This document shows positions 32,342 through 43,234 of a DNA stretch of 64,000 nt, piece after piece; position 1 is the stretch's first letter; each line of letters begins with the position of its first letter. The stretch comes from Cranoglanis bouderius (taxonomy: Eukaryota > Chordata > Actinopteri > Siluriformes > Cranoglanididae). The stretch is from positions 26,143,255 to 26,207,254 of the forward strand of contig CM042539.1 in assembly GCA_023630585.1 (NCBI GenBank), read 5' to 3'. The translations under genes were made by a program, and so were the position numbers. Below the pieces are notes generated by a model that saw nothing but the letters and a program-made list of their open reading frames with translations, did no database searches and was not told the origin of the DNA.

Positions 32342-33832
32342 CAGTGGGTATAGAAAAGAATCACCCCCCTTTAACATTTTGTTACTTTTCAGCCTGAAAT
32401 GAAGACAGACACAGTTTTTGTTTTATCCAGCTGTATTTACCCAGTGCAACTTATAACATGCAACTTATAACATGTCAGAAAAAATAAAAATAAAAAACCA
32501 GAATCACTGAGTTGGAAAAAGGATCACCCCTTGTTTTAGTTTGATTTAATTTCACATCTAGACTTTGTAATATTTGCCCACTCTTTTTTGCAGAACTGCT
32601 CAAGTTCAGTTAAATGTGATGGTTACTGTTTGTGGACTGCAGTCTTCAAGTCATTCCACAGATTTTCAATGGGGTTTAAGTCTGGGCTCTGACTAGGCCA
32701 TGCAAGGACATTCACCTTTTTCTCCTTCAACTACTGTGTGGTCAGTTTTGCTGTGTGCTTTGGGTCATTGTCATGTTGGAAGGTAAACCTTCTTCCCATT
32801 GACAACTTTCTGGCAGAGGGCAGCAGATTTTCCTCATGAATTTGACGGTATTTTGCCCCATCCATTTTTCCTTCTATCCTGACAAGTGCTCCAGTCCCTG
32901 CTGCAGAGAAACACCCCCATAACAGGATATTACCACCTCCATGCTTTACTGTAGGAATGGTGTTATTTGGATGGTGAGCTGTATTGGATTTCCGCCTGAC
33001 ATATCGTTTGGTGTTGACGCCAAATAATTCAATTTTAGTCTCATCTGACCATAACACCTTTTTCCATGTGGCCTCAGAATCTTCAAGGTGCGTTTTGGCA
33101 AAGCTCAGTCTCCCATACAAGCCACATTTTTGGAGAATTTGTGATATTGTTGTCACATGCACACAATGACCACTCTTTGTCATAAATTCCTATTTTTGCT
33201 GAGTTGCTGTAGGCCTCTTGGTAACCTCTCTGGCCAGTTTCCTCCTGGCTCTTTCATCCAGTTTGGAGCGACGTCCTGATCCAGGGAGGGTCTGTGTTGT
33301 ACCAAATACCTTCCACTTCTTAATAATAGACTTCACTGTGCTTCTAGGCATTGATAAAGCCTTTGAATTTTTTTTGTATCCATCTCCTGACTTGTGCCTG
33401 TCCACAACTTTATGCCGGAGATCTTTTGACAGTGCCTTGCCACCCATAATTGATTGTTTGCTTCAGTTGCACTACAAAAAAGAAAGCTCTTTTCATGCTG
33501 AGTTAATCAAAATGACCACAGCTGATCACAGTTGAAAGTCAAATGGTTTTGTGTGCCATTGAGAAGGTGATTAGCTACACCTTATTGAGTTTACAAGTCA
33601 TTTTTAGGATTCTGTTGTATTTCTCAGTGATTCTGTTTTTTTATTCATTTATTTATTTTTTAAAAATTTCTTTCTGACATGTTGGTGTTATATCCTTCAC
33701 TTGGATGTTGTAAGTTGCACTGAATAAATACAGCTGGATAAAACAAAAACTGTGTCCGTCTTCATTTCAGGCTGCCAAGCAACAAAATGTGATTATTTTA
33801 AAGGGGGGGGTGATTCTTTTCTATACCCACTG
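32342..33832 (-). mobile_element. Tc1-like transposon, full length, dead
   Basis: 1,491 bp between TA (32,340-32,341) and TA (33,833-33,834). Both ends read CAGTGGGTATAGAAAAGAAT then CACCCCCC inward; the inverted repeats extend over roughly 120-190 bp (for example AGCCTGAAATGAAGAC...TTTTATCCAGCTGTATTTA at both ends) with small indels. The transposase is coded on the minus strand (32,536-33,447) and carries three in-frame stops. It lies in a purine-rich minisatellite, whose two halves are otherwise continuous. Confidence 0.95.
32536..33447 (-). pseudogene. Tc1-like transposase, three in-frame stops
   Basis: Former DDE transposase that would cut and paste the surrounding element. One frame of 304 codons stays open in register from ATG at 33,447 to a stop at 32,536, interrupted by TAG at codon 86 (33,192-33,190), TAG at 32,733-32,731 and TAA at 32,625-32,623. 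No frameshift is needed. The first quarter has the paired helix-turn-helix style of Tc1 proteins (SKDLRHKVVDRHKSGDGYKK, SMPRSTVKSIIKKWK). The catalytic triad is legible: D in LWSDETKIELFG, D in FQHDNDPKHT and E in SPDLNPIENLW, with 34 positions between the last two (DD34E), counting the middle stop as one residue. It ends with CKKEWANITKSRCE, a normal family C-terminus. Nonsense changes only, with no indels, suggest moderate age. Confidence 0.95.
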
Positions 33833-34095
33833 TAGATTCTTGAAAACTAAAAAAATTAAAGATTCCAAATATTAAACAAAAACAAACAAACAAAAAAAAG
33901 CGAAAATGAAGCAAACTGAGAAGAGAGAAAATTAAACCAACAAAGAAGAGCTAAAAATTTAACAACAACCAGAATGAGAATTAAACAAAGAGATAATAGA
34001 AAATTAGATCGAACAGAGAAGACTGAAAATGAATGGAAAACAGTAAAAAAAAAAAAAAAAAAAAATACAGAAGAGCAAAATTAAACAAACAGAGC

Positions 34096-35269
34096 AGCAG
34101 AAAAATTCATCTAAGCCCAGAGATGATGCCACACAGGGTTGCCAGGACTGTGTGAAATTAAAATACACCTTACAATATACTGTACATCTCACCTGAGATC
34201 AGGTTAATTTATAACCGTCGTCCTAATTATCCCTCAAAACATGCTAAATCATATTTGTTCTGCATAATGGAAAAATAATGTTTTATTTCTGAAGGTTTAT
34301 CAGCTTGGTGAGGTGGCTCTAAGTGTAAAGATGGGACTGGATGAGCGTTCTTGTTCCACTTATTATTCATGCGTCATTAAATAGCTCAAATATATCAAGT
34401 TATATATTCGTTTACACAGGCACGCCAGCTATACTCATCGCAATTATGCTTTTCCACCTCATCTTTATTCAATCCTGAGAACGTCCGATTGCTTTTCTCA
34501 CATTTTGTCTGCTTCATTTTCGCTCTTCACTGTTTGGTTAGTGCTCGGGTATTGCAGCGTACGTCTCACCTGAGCTCTGAGATCTGAGATCATGTTGACT
34601 GACGCAGTGCTTCAGCTCATTACACACCTTTGTGAACTGATGGAATGCATCAAGCCCGAATCACGATTTTTAAAATTTTTTTTATAACAAATAGCCGTCT
34701 TAGATGATGATCATTCATCAAACCAGCAGAAGGGTTATACATGAAAATAAACTCTGAGCATGTCTGTACAAGACAGGAAACGTTCTTAATCATGTTTGAT
34801 TAGTCGTGTTAACGTGTGTGATTTAATGTTCCTGTGGATGAGCTGAGAGATTTCCAATAATTCAAGTGCTCTTGCTTATCTTCTCCTCAGACTAATGTTC
34901 TTTTTCCTTTTCAATGTGAACATAATAATCAGTTTTTTTTAAACTGTCAAGATTTGCTGGTTAAACTGCATGACTGTACTTTTTTATGTCATGAGTTCAG
35001 ATTCGCTCAAGTTGAAAAATCAAATCCCGGTATTAGGGTGGATTCGGAATCTAAGCAGCGTCCTGCTTGAACAAGTAAGCAATAAAACATTTGGGGGGTG
35101 TGCTGTCTTCTTCTTCTTCTTCTTTTTCTAGAAAAATAATCAACGATGGACTAGTGTGATGAAGCAGAGTTTTTGTTACCACCCCAATAACAGCGCATCC
35201 TCCTATACGACAGCAGTTTACAAAAGATGACAGTTTTTTTTTTGTCCGTTTAGAGTTACATTTAATGAT
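34096..35269. other. Non-coding; second halves of the local duplication
   Basis: 34,245-34,415 is D2, the partner of D1. A phrase GTACATCTCACCTGAGATCA at 34,182 is echoed at 34,560 (GTACGTCTCACCTGAG). 34,513-34,540 holds one purine-array unit in inverted form (CTTCATTTTCGCTCTTCACT). 35,108-35,125 is a CTT run. No gene. Confidence 0.55.
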
Positions 35270-35365
35270 GTTAACTAATACATTTAGTTATATTTACTGT
35301 TATCACTTATGTTGTAGCAGTTATTAACAGTCGTTCCCATACCAGTCTCTTCTTTTTCTCGAAGT

Positions 35366-35402
<37 letters not shown>

Positions 35403-35665
35403 TGCACGCATGTACACACACATACACAAATTCAGCTCGTCATGTTAATGAGAAACTGATGCCCTTAAAGTTTTTCACTTGAGATTCTTCCATAAATGTT
35501 AAATAAATGTCACGATGTCAACAAAGTCAACAAATAAACACGTTTTTGTTATGTCTATGATGAGCTATCTTGCCGCTTCCATCCAAGCTGTATTGTTATA
35601 GAAAAGTAAACACATTCTGACCAATCACAGCGTGCATCGAGCATTCAACAGCGTTGTGATATAAA
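35270..35665 (-). mobile_element. F1 family element, inverted
   Basis: Shares with the 12.8-13.2 kb copy the ATCACTTA..GCAG(C)..AACA.TCGTTCCC block, CTCGTCATGTTAATGAGAAA, GAGATTCTTCCATAAATG, and the end CATTCAACAGCGTTGTGATA preceded by CTGACCAATCACAGCG. Contains an (AC)n run at 35,368-35,397. Confidence 0.65.
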
Positions 35666-36457
35666 AATAGCCAAATACATTAAAGCAATGAGCCACTAGA
35701 GGGCGTGCATTCCAGTGATTTAATCATGAGGAAAGTGACACCGTTTCCCCCAGATGGGCTCTAAAAGGCTGCTCGTGGTCTTGTTTTGATCACGTAGAAA
35801 CCCTACCGGTTAACTCTCCTGCTCACTCGATTCTCGTCAATATTAAATTTCCTCTCTGAATGAAAACAAGCAAGACCCCTTGTAGCAAAATCAACAGCCT
35901 TAAACAATGGCTAACTCGGTTGCCGATGTTTCACAATTGAACTTTTCCTTCCCGTCTTTTTCGGCAAGTATAAGAACAGATACAGTATAGGAAAGCATAC
36001 AGTGTTCACAAATTCAAATCAGGAAATCATGGTTCAGTGATAGGAATAAAACTAAAAAACAAATTAAGGAAAAATTAACAAATGAAGTAACTTCTGTTTA
36101 AGTTCACAAGAGCCTACACAAGTCTACACAACAAGTTGCACAACTGCAGTTTACGCTGATCATTCAACACTTGTGAATGGAATAATTCCCTAAAACGCAA
36201 TAATAACAAAACTGATGACGTTCTTGTTTATACGATATCCACAAAATCTCTCTCACTCATTATAATTCTGAATTATTTTTTCAACAATCAGGTAAAATAT
36301 TCAGGATTCCATGAAGGAATAAAAGTAGGAAGTATGTAAGGATTTAATGGTTTAAATTATTAAATTTGAACCGAGAATTCAACAGTGCTGTAGTATAAAC
36401 AGAGATAAAGTAGTGCAATAAGATTACGTTTATTTGGATGAATTATAATAAATAGTT

Positions 36458-36463
<6 letters not shown>
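35666..36463. other. Non-coding; CTCF-like motif; F1 scrap
   Basis: CCACTAGAGGGCG at 35,693-35,705 matches the CTCF core on the + strand. 36,372-36,400 (GAGAATTCAACAGTGCTGTA) is an F1 terminal fragment. No gene. Confidence 0.45.
35693..35705 (+). promoter_or_regulatory. CTCF core motif match
   Basis: CCACTAGAGGGCG fits CCASYAGRKGGC exactly. Same orientation as the match at 22.2 kb. Confidence 0.4.

Positions 36464-36514
<51 letters not shown>
36464..36514. repeat. (GA)n microsatellite
   Basis: About 51 bp of GA. Confidence 0.97.
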
Positions 36515-36516
<2 letters not shown>

Positions 36517-36845
36517 TGTGTGCGTATGTGAATTACCCGAGTTTGTGCCGCGTCTCTACTAATAATGAAGCTGTGTTTAACTGTATGTTACTATGGTTAC
36601 AGTTGTTTATAGGCAGCGCATTAATTTAGAACGGTGATAAAACTGACCGGAACTACCTGTGGTATATACGGTTTTAACGCACACCTTCCAGTCAATCAGA
36701 ATCTGACAGACCATGTATAATAATTGATAAATGCACATTTAGAAGATGTTTATACTGTAAATGTTTAAAAAAACAGCATATAATGGCAAGTGAGGAGAAA
36801 AATCAATAAGGAGCAATAGGACAAAAATCACTTCCCTGACTAGGT

Positions 36846-36916
<71 letters not shown>

Positions 36917-37519
36917 CATCACGCTCAATTTTGCTTTTCCCTACACTATCATTTCATGTTGTTAAGTCCATTTTGTCGCCGTGTGTGCTTCTACGCCTCC
37001 GTGTTTATATCACTGTTTTACACCACTTTACAAAATTCAAGGTCACAAACTGACCTACAGAAACTTACATCAGAGAATGGTGAGGTGTGTATTTCCATCC
37101 AGATGTTTTCAAATGTAAATCAAATCTTCCTAAAAACCTAATTCAATCTCTGTTAAATAAATATAATTCATAACATCCTGGCTTAAAGTTGTTTAACTCG
37201 ATCCGCATAGGAGCGCAACAGCATTGCCAGCAGTTGTAAGAAAAATACTAAGCGGTATGTGGTGTGAAGAAGTGAGAAGCGAGGCTGGGCTGATTTCTTC
37301 CTAGCCCAGACTGTAGATTCATGCTGAAATACAGTCATAGGTGTATTGAATGTGAACAAGGTCCATTATTTACTCTATCATCATTTTTTCCTCAAAATGC
37401 CTTGACGTAGATCTGATCAAAGTAAAATTATGCAGAAGGAAACATGACAAAACTGTTTTGTGTTTCACGAATAGCCTCCCATCTAACATAACCAACCATC
37501 TCTGGACTTTCCAATTAAC
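36515..37519. other. Non-coding; (AC)n at 36,846-36,914
   Basis: A 69-bp AC microsatellite. 36,590-36,715 contains TTACTATGGTTACAG and TTTTAACGCACACCTTCCAG then TCAATCAGAATC, resembling another interspersed repeat end. No gene. Confidence 0.5.
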
Positions 37520-37668
37520 GCCATTGTTACGTTCCCACGGAAAGTAAGGTCTAGGGTGAGTGTAAGAACAATAACAATTAAGATTGCGGGTTGATTGGAT
37601 TATAGTGATGGTGGATATGAGTAGGACAGGAGGGTAGATGTAGGGTTATCACTTTTATTCATGACATA

Positions 37669-39168
37669 CAGGTGCATCTCAATAAATTAGAATGTCGTGG
37701 AAAAGTTCGTTTATTTCAGTAATTCAACTCAAATTGTGAAACTCGTGTATTAAATAAATTCAATGCCACAGACTGAAGTAGTTTAAGTCTTTGGTTCTTT
37801 TAATTGTGATGATTTTGGCTCACATTTAACAAAAACCCACCAATTCACGATCTCAACAAATTAGAATACTTCATAAGACCAATAAAAAAAAACATTTTTA
37901 GTGAATTGTCGGCCTTCTGGAAAGTATGTTCATTTACTGTACATGTACTCAATACTTGGTAGGGGCTCATTTTGCTTTAATTACTGCCTCAATTCGGCGT
38001 GGCATGGAGGTGATCAGTTTGTGGCACTGCTGAGGTGGTATGGAAGCCCAGGTTTCTTTGACAGTGGCCTTCAGCTCATCTGCATTTTTTGGTCTCTTGT
38101 TTCTCATTTTCCTCTTGACAATACCCCATAGATTCTCTATGGGGTTCAGGTCTGGTGAGTTTGCTGGCCAGTCAAGCACACCAACACCATGGTCATTTAA
38201 CCAACTTTTGGTGCTTTTGGCAGAGTGGGCAGGTGCCAAATCCTGCTAGAAAATGAAATCAGCATCTTCAAAATGCTGGTCAGCTGAAGGAAGCATGAAG
38301 TGCTCCAAAATTTCTTGGTAAATGGGTGCAGTGACTTTGGTTTTCAAAAAACACAATGGACCAACACCAGCAGATGACATTGCACCCCAAATCATCACAG
38401 ACTGTGGAAACTGAACACTGGACTTCAAGCAACTTGGGCTATGAGCTTCTCCACCCTTCCTCCAGACTCTAGGACCTTGGTTTCCAAATGAAATACAAAA
38501 CTTGCTCCCATCTGAAAAGAGGACTTTGGACCACTGGGCAACAGTCCAGTTCTTCTTCTCCTTAGCCCAGGTAAGACGCCTCTGACGTTGTCTGTGGTTC
38601 AGGAGTGGCTTAACAAGAGGAAGACGACAACTGTAGCCAAACTCCTTGACACGTCTGTGTGTGGTGGCTCTTGATGCCTTGATCCCAGCCTCAGTCCATT
38701 CCTTGTGAAGTTCACTCAAATTCTTGAATCGATTTTGCTTGACAATCCTCATAAGGCTGCGGTTCTCTCGGTTGGTTGTGCATCTTTTTCTTCCACACTT
38801 TTTCCTTCCACTCAACTTTCTGTTAACATGCTTGGATACAGCACTCTGTGAACAGCCAGCTTCTTTGGCAATGAATGTTTGTGGCTTACCTAGTGAACCA
38901 AACTGAGAGACCATTTTGAAGGCTCAGGAAACCTTTGCAAGTGTTTTGAGTTGATTGGCATGTCACCATATTCTAATTTGTTGAGATAGTGAATTGGTGG
39001 GTTTTTGTTAAATGTGAGCCAAAATCATCACAATTAAAAGAACCAAAGACATAAACTACTTCAGTCTGTGGCATTGAATTTATTTAATACACGAGTTTCA
39101 CAATTTGAGTTGAATTACTGAAATAAATGAACTTTTCCACGACATTCTAATTTATTGAGATGCACCTG
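37669..39168 (-). mobile_element. Tc1-like transposon, full length, one nonsense change
   Basis: 1,500 bp between TA (37,667-37,668) and TA (39,169-39,170). Both ends read CAGGTGCATCTCAATAAATT inward, and the inverted repeats extend about 210 bp (both contain TTCAATGCCACAGACTGAAG and AAAAACCCACCAATTCAC). Only scattered differences separate the two ends, so it is younger than the other elements here. Transposase on the minus strand at 37,967-38,914. Confidence 0.96.
37967..38914 (-). pseudogene. Tc1-like transposase, single in-frame stop
   Basis: Would encode the DDE transposase that moves this element. The frame is in register for 316 codons from ATG at 38,914 to the stop at 37,967, with one TAG at 38,248-38,246. 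N-terminal helix-turn-helix features: GKPQTFIAKEAGCSQSAVSK, followed by a basic GRKKCGRKRCT linker. Catalytic region: D in VLFSDGSKF, D in QDLAPAHSAK and E in SPDLNPIENLW, with 34 residues between the last two. The TAG falls two codons before the second catalytic D and fits a CAG-to-TAG change, since a Gln is usual there. FSDGSKF has Gly where family members generally have Glu or similar, which may be a second lesion. Full family length otherwise. Confidence 0.95.
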
Positions 39169-39515
39169 TATACCAGGACTGGCATTTACAGACAGGCACA
39201 GGACAACCACAAAACAAGGACAAAAGGGGAACTAGCCTCACCCAAGAGAGAGAACATGGACGGTGCCAAAGAAATGAACATAGTAAAAGAAGACTACACT
39301 AGGCTGTATTTGAAGTAGCTAACCTGACTGCAAATAACATAACACAAAACTAACTAACTACACTAGGCTAAGCTAACAAGAAATACAAAGGTGGCACCCG
39401 CCCTCTAGCCTAGGGTGTCTAGACATTCAACACACCTGCGTGGTGTGTTCTCAAACCAAGGGAGCTAGTATGAGGGTAGCAGGGAAACAAAGCAACAAAC
39501 ACGAAAACACAACTC

Positions 39516-40415
39516 GGTGAATCCAGACATCGTGTTTAATGGTGAAGTAATCAAATGTGTGACTCATGTCAAATATTTAGGAATTATAATTGATCAACAC
39601 CTGTCTTTTAAAAAACAAGTAGGAAGGGTTATAAATAATGTTAAATTTAATTTAAATAATTTCAAAAACATCAGGCACCAACTGTCTCAATCAGCTCCAT
39701 TACTTTTTGTACATACTTTGATTCTCCCTCATTTGTCATATTGTATAACAACTTGGTCACAGGCAGGTGGGACTACACTTAAGCCTGTGTACTCCCTTCA
39801 TAAACAAATTCTGAAAGTGTTAGACAAAAAAACAAGGGACTATCATTATTGTACCATTTTGAAAAAGTTTAATTTTTTAAATTTTGATAATTTTGTATTT
39901 TACAGTGATGTATGCCTGATGTATAAAATTACCCATAGTCTTGCTCCCTCTCCTCTTAGGGGATGCCTGGCCCATAACGGCAGTGCCGGTAGGACTAGAG
40001 CATCTGCTAGGGGAGACTTGGTACCGCAGTATAGAAAAACAGCCTTTGGTCAAGCAGCGTTTTCGGTTAGAGTAGTGAGGATATGGAATTCCTTACCTAT
40101 AAACATCCGAAGCATTGACAGCTTCATAGTTTTTAAAACCAAGCTTAAGTACTGGCTACTATCAGAACAAATCTGTAACCACTAATGATTGTGTTGTAAG
40201 TTCCGTGTTTTTATATACTGATTTTATTAATCTTGCATTCTTGGATATATGTATTGTGGTGTTCTATGTAGTGTATATGTAATATTGTATGTTATTTTAT
40301 TTGTTTACCTGCCCAGGGACAGCAGATGTAAATTAGCTATTAGCTAACTCTGGTGCAATTACTTTTAATTGTGCATTGTCCCGGTAAAAATAAACAATAA
40401 AGTAAAGTAAAGTAA
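39516..40415 (+). mobile_element. 5'-truncated LINE inserted in the LTR relic
   Basis: About 900 bp: the end of a reverse transcriptase frame, a 3' untranslated stretch and a tail of AAAGT units (AATAAAGTAAAGTAAAGT at about 40,397-40,414). 5' truncation, 3' simple tail and absence of terminal repeats fit target-primed insertion. The target duplication is not clear; flanks (ACACAACTCG and AACAAGCCAAC) share only short A/C-rich words. Confidence 0.85.
39517..40185 (+). pseudogene. LINE reverse transcriptase C-terminal part
   Basis: A 222-codon open frame reaching a natural stop. It starts just downstream of where the catalytic YxDD motif would be. VKYLGIIIDQHLSFKKQV is the standard post-catalytic motif of L2/CR1-like non-LTR reverse transcriptases. 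It is followed by the thumb region (LPHLSYCITTWSQ), a KITHSLAPSPL motif, and a C-terminal WNSLPINIRSIDSFIVFKTK block typical of the clade. No in-frame stop has accumulated, so the insertion is recent relative to others here, but it lacks the endonuclease and most of the polymerase and cannot act. Confidence 0.88.
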
Positions 40416-40702
40416 ACAAGCCAACAATCAAAAACAACAGGCTAACAGTGAGCGAAGAGGCTAACAGGGAGCCAAGAGACTGACACAAGGGCTTCAATGT
40501 GCTGCTTTTAAATGGACAGCTCCGTCTCTTTTGGCCGGGCTCCTGCCTTCCATTGGTCAGGTCTTGTGAACCAGTTAATGGTGATTGCCACAGGGCTCCA
40601 CCTATGAAAAGACAGCTAGAGACAGAACAGCAAACAAACAGTGGAAAAACAGGAGCAGAGAGGGAGCAGACAAATGCGAACACTCTGACACGTAACAGGC
40701 AT

Positions 40703-41480
40703 ATTGCATATTTGTAAATGTAGGACTAGACGGCAGCATGAGATAAATATATCTCATTTTCCCTACATTCATATTTGAGAAAAACAAGCTTAATTAAGAC
40801 GAAATGCAAATGATTAGCATTGTAAAGAGCCAATGCATGAGCAGTGCTGGATTTCACGCTCTATCATTCTGCTTATGTCCTTAAACTCTTCATCGCTGCA
40901 TCTTAGATTAGAAAAGAGTTTCTTTTTAGTCAGATTTAGTGAGCAGAAGGACTCTCAAATGTAGCTTTCAAAACCCCTCTGGGAGTGACAGGCGAAATAT
41001 TTTGGCAGCACACTGCTGTTTCCAAGTATCCACGCCAATTTCTGTAATAATGACTTAATAATGAATTATTTAGCTGCTGAAGTGTTTAATTATTTGGATG
41101 CTCCTCTGATCATTTTGAATTTTGCACATTCATATCCAGTGAGACTGAAGTGCTAAATGTGCAATTAGTCACCATTAAACTTCCAACATTGTATGTCAGA
41201 AGAAGGAAGGAATCTAGTAACCATCGATTTTTATTCCTCTTATACCAGAGAAATTTGCAAATTATATCAATTTTCATGTCATACAACATTTGTCAACATA
41301 CAAACATGTCATACTTGTCCTGCTTATAGCTAGAAATGGCCCTGCTGAGGTTATGTAGAGGTAGTGAAGGTGGCCAGCTAACAACCAAACCACATCCTTT
41401 GCCTTTTTTTTAAAAAGCCGGAAAATCTCGGAAAAGGAAGTACGCTCTGTTTCCATTTAGTTTTTTTTTAAAGCTAATTA
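40703..41480. other. Non-coding, no feature recognised
   Basis: No repeat ends or coding frames. Short T-runs at 41,405 and 41,461. Confidence 0.5.
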
Positions 41481-41819
41481 CTCCTTAAGGGGAAAGCAAA
41501 GAGATAAACAGAGTTGTTCAATTGTTGCTGGCTGCTCGACTTTGTCGCTGACAAAACTCCTTTTTCTTCACCGCGCTCTCGCGAGGTGTACGTCCTCCAT
41601 CGAACTGCGAAGGAGAAAGAATTTCCATTTCTATTCAAATCGCAAACCGTGAAATGAAACCCTCACCATCGCTGAGTATCGTCATCTGCCTGTTGTGATT
41701 CATTCATCGTTGCTGGAATACATTTTCATCGACTCCTTTTTTTTTTTTTTTTTTTTTTTTTCATTTTACATGGGATATTTTACATGGGCTGCTTCGTTGG
41801 TGAGAAATGAGAGGTGGGA
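41481..41819 (+). promoter_or_regulatory. CpG-containing promoter or 5'-UTR candidate
   Basis: CpG-dense relative to flanks between 41,530 and 41,720. Contains TCTCGCGAG at 41,577-41,585, a known vertebrate promoter motif. A 25-nt T-run (41,737-41,761) follows. An upstream ATG at 41,769 opens a frame overlapping the next feature's start, which could be an upstream ORF. The stretch would be the leader of the candidate coding exon at 41,820. Confidence 0.4.
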
Positions 41820-42062
41820 ATGCCAGTGGCGTTGTTATTTCTCATCATCGTGTGGCTGAACGTCGGAGAGGGAAAAACATACCGATATTGGACAGCTGAG
41901 GAAATGACTGATATGATGATCATAATGACCCAATGTAATACAATCTCTCTTCTGTCTTGTGTTTCAGATTTCAGTTATACCTGTGAAGGGATGTTAAAAT
42001 GGAAGAATGGGACCAATCCCAAAAGCCCTGGATTTCCGTCATATCCATGGATACCATTATAA
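41820..42062 (+). CDS. Candidate first coding exon with signal peptide
   Basis: From ATG at 41,820 the frame begins MPVALLFLIIVWLNVGEG: a short n-region, a strongly hydrophobic core and a small-residue end, the layout of a secretory signal peptide. It continues KTYRYWTAEEMTD and remains open to 42,062 (80 codons). The later part (from about 41,920) has no protein-like character and includes a polypyrimidine stretch and TTTCAG at 41,963-41,968, so the real exon, if any, probably ends earlier; I found no strong donor. The CpG-containing leader supports a real 5' exon. I do not recognise the protein. It could also be a chance frame. Confidence 0.3.
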   Translation: MPVALLFLIIVWLNVGEGKTYRYWTAEEMTDMMIIMTQCNTISLLSCVSDFSYTCEGMLKWKNGTNPKSPGFPSYPWIPL

Positions 42063-43234
42063 CAATGCTCTGTCACCTCTCTGATATCTAAATGTTATGC
42101 CATTATATATATGTATATGTATTGTATATTTATATATCACAGTACCATGGTGTTTTCTGGTTATTGCTAGATCTGTTATTTTGTGTTTTTATCTATCCAA
42201 ACTTGGAAACATTACACATTTTCACAAGGTGAACACACAAACTCAATGTTGGAAACTTATAAACCAGCCCCATGATGCTATTGGATTCATGCTGCGCTGA
42301 TTATAGGTTTGGAATGATGGCAGTTGTGTTGTTTCAAACAGTTTCAAACAGTTGGCATGGGAACTGAGTGCTGCTATCTTCCTAGTACTCCACCAATATT
42401 GTCTTTCTTAGTAAGAAATAACTTGAAAATCAGTTGAAATGAGACGGAACAATTTTATTTTATACAGTATTTTGTAAGAGGACTTTATTAGTTGTTTTAC
42501 TAATTTAATTCTTGCCAAGAACCCTTAGCCATACTCTAAGATAAAAAGCAAATAAGACTAGACTGAAATCCTTCAAAGGCTTAAAAGCTTCCTGCTTTGC
42601 TCCTAATTAACACCAGTGTAATTACAGTTAAGCCTTGTAGCATGACTTTGAACCAAAAATGAGCAGAGGTGGAAGCGGGGCTGCTTGTTCTGCATTACAG
42701 TGAATTGCACACATTGGTTTTCAGACTTCAGATGTAACTACAGACTTGGGTACTATTAAGAGATTCTGAACTTGGACTTAGGTCAATTTTTCTTGATATT
42801 TTCTTGATCTCAAGTGAGGAGCCGTATTAAGTCCAGTACCACGGTCTGACAGTTTGATGTAACCATAATATGTTACACTGAGATGTATGTTTTGGGCTGC
42901 AGATACACTCAAGCAACTATGGAATGCCGTTCAAGGCCAACATAAAATACAAAAATATAACACTATTAACTAATTAATAGTATTGTATCATCCCTTTAAA
43001 GTTAAAATTATGAATGAACTTAAACTGTAGTGAACTGTAAGAGTACCAGATCAGTGCATGGTCAGCTTATCCTTCAAACTATGGACACGTTTTCTTTACA
43101 GGAGAGTGCTTTATTAACAAAAAGCACTGGCATTATTTGATTAATTCCACAACTCAAAATATTGAGCTAAAAGTTTGATAAAATAGCCTAAATGCCACAT
43201 ACACATTATGATTTCATAACCTCGATTTAGTAAA
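42063..43234. other. Non-coding
   Basis: AT-rich; TATATA patches at 42,104-42,140. 42,735-42,830 has ACTTGG..GACTTAGG wording like an old simple repeat. No gene. Confidence 0.5.

Larger units (their letters stand above)
31738..34095 (+). repeat. Purine-rich minisatellite, split by a transposon
   Basis: A degenerate repeat of about 20-25 bp built around AACAGAGAAGAGCAAAAATG runs from 31,738 to 32,339 and resumes, more diverged, from about 33,838 to 34,095. The + strand is almost free of pyrimidines except T in ATG and single C. The 1,491-bp Tc1-like element at 32,342-33,832 sits inside. On the complement the array gives a 200-codon hydrophobic Phe/Leu/Ser/Cys frame, which is a composition artefact. 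Twenty-one A at 34,045-34,065. Confidence 0.88.
37525..40697. mobile_element. Probable solo LTR holding two nested insertions
   Basis: Begins TGTTACGT and ends ACGTAACA, the TG...CA inverted ends of an LTR. Flanks are GCCAT (37,520-37,524) and GGCAT (40,698-40,702), a 5-bp duplication with one mismatch. After subtracting the Tc1-like element (37,669-39,168 plus its TA) and the LINE piece (about 39,516-40,415), about 770 bp remain, a normal solo-LTR size. No gag, pol or env is present. Strand is unknown. Alternative: a non-autonomous DNA element with 8-bp inverted ends. Confidence 0.5.
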
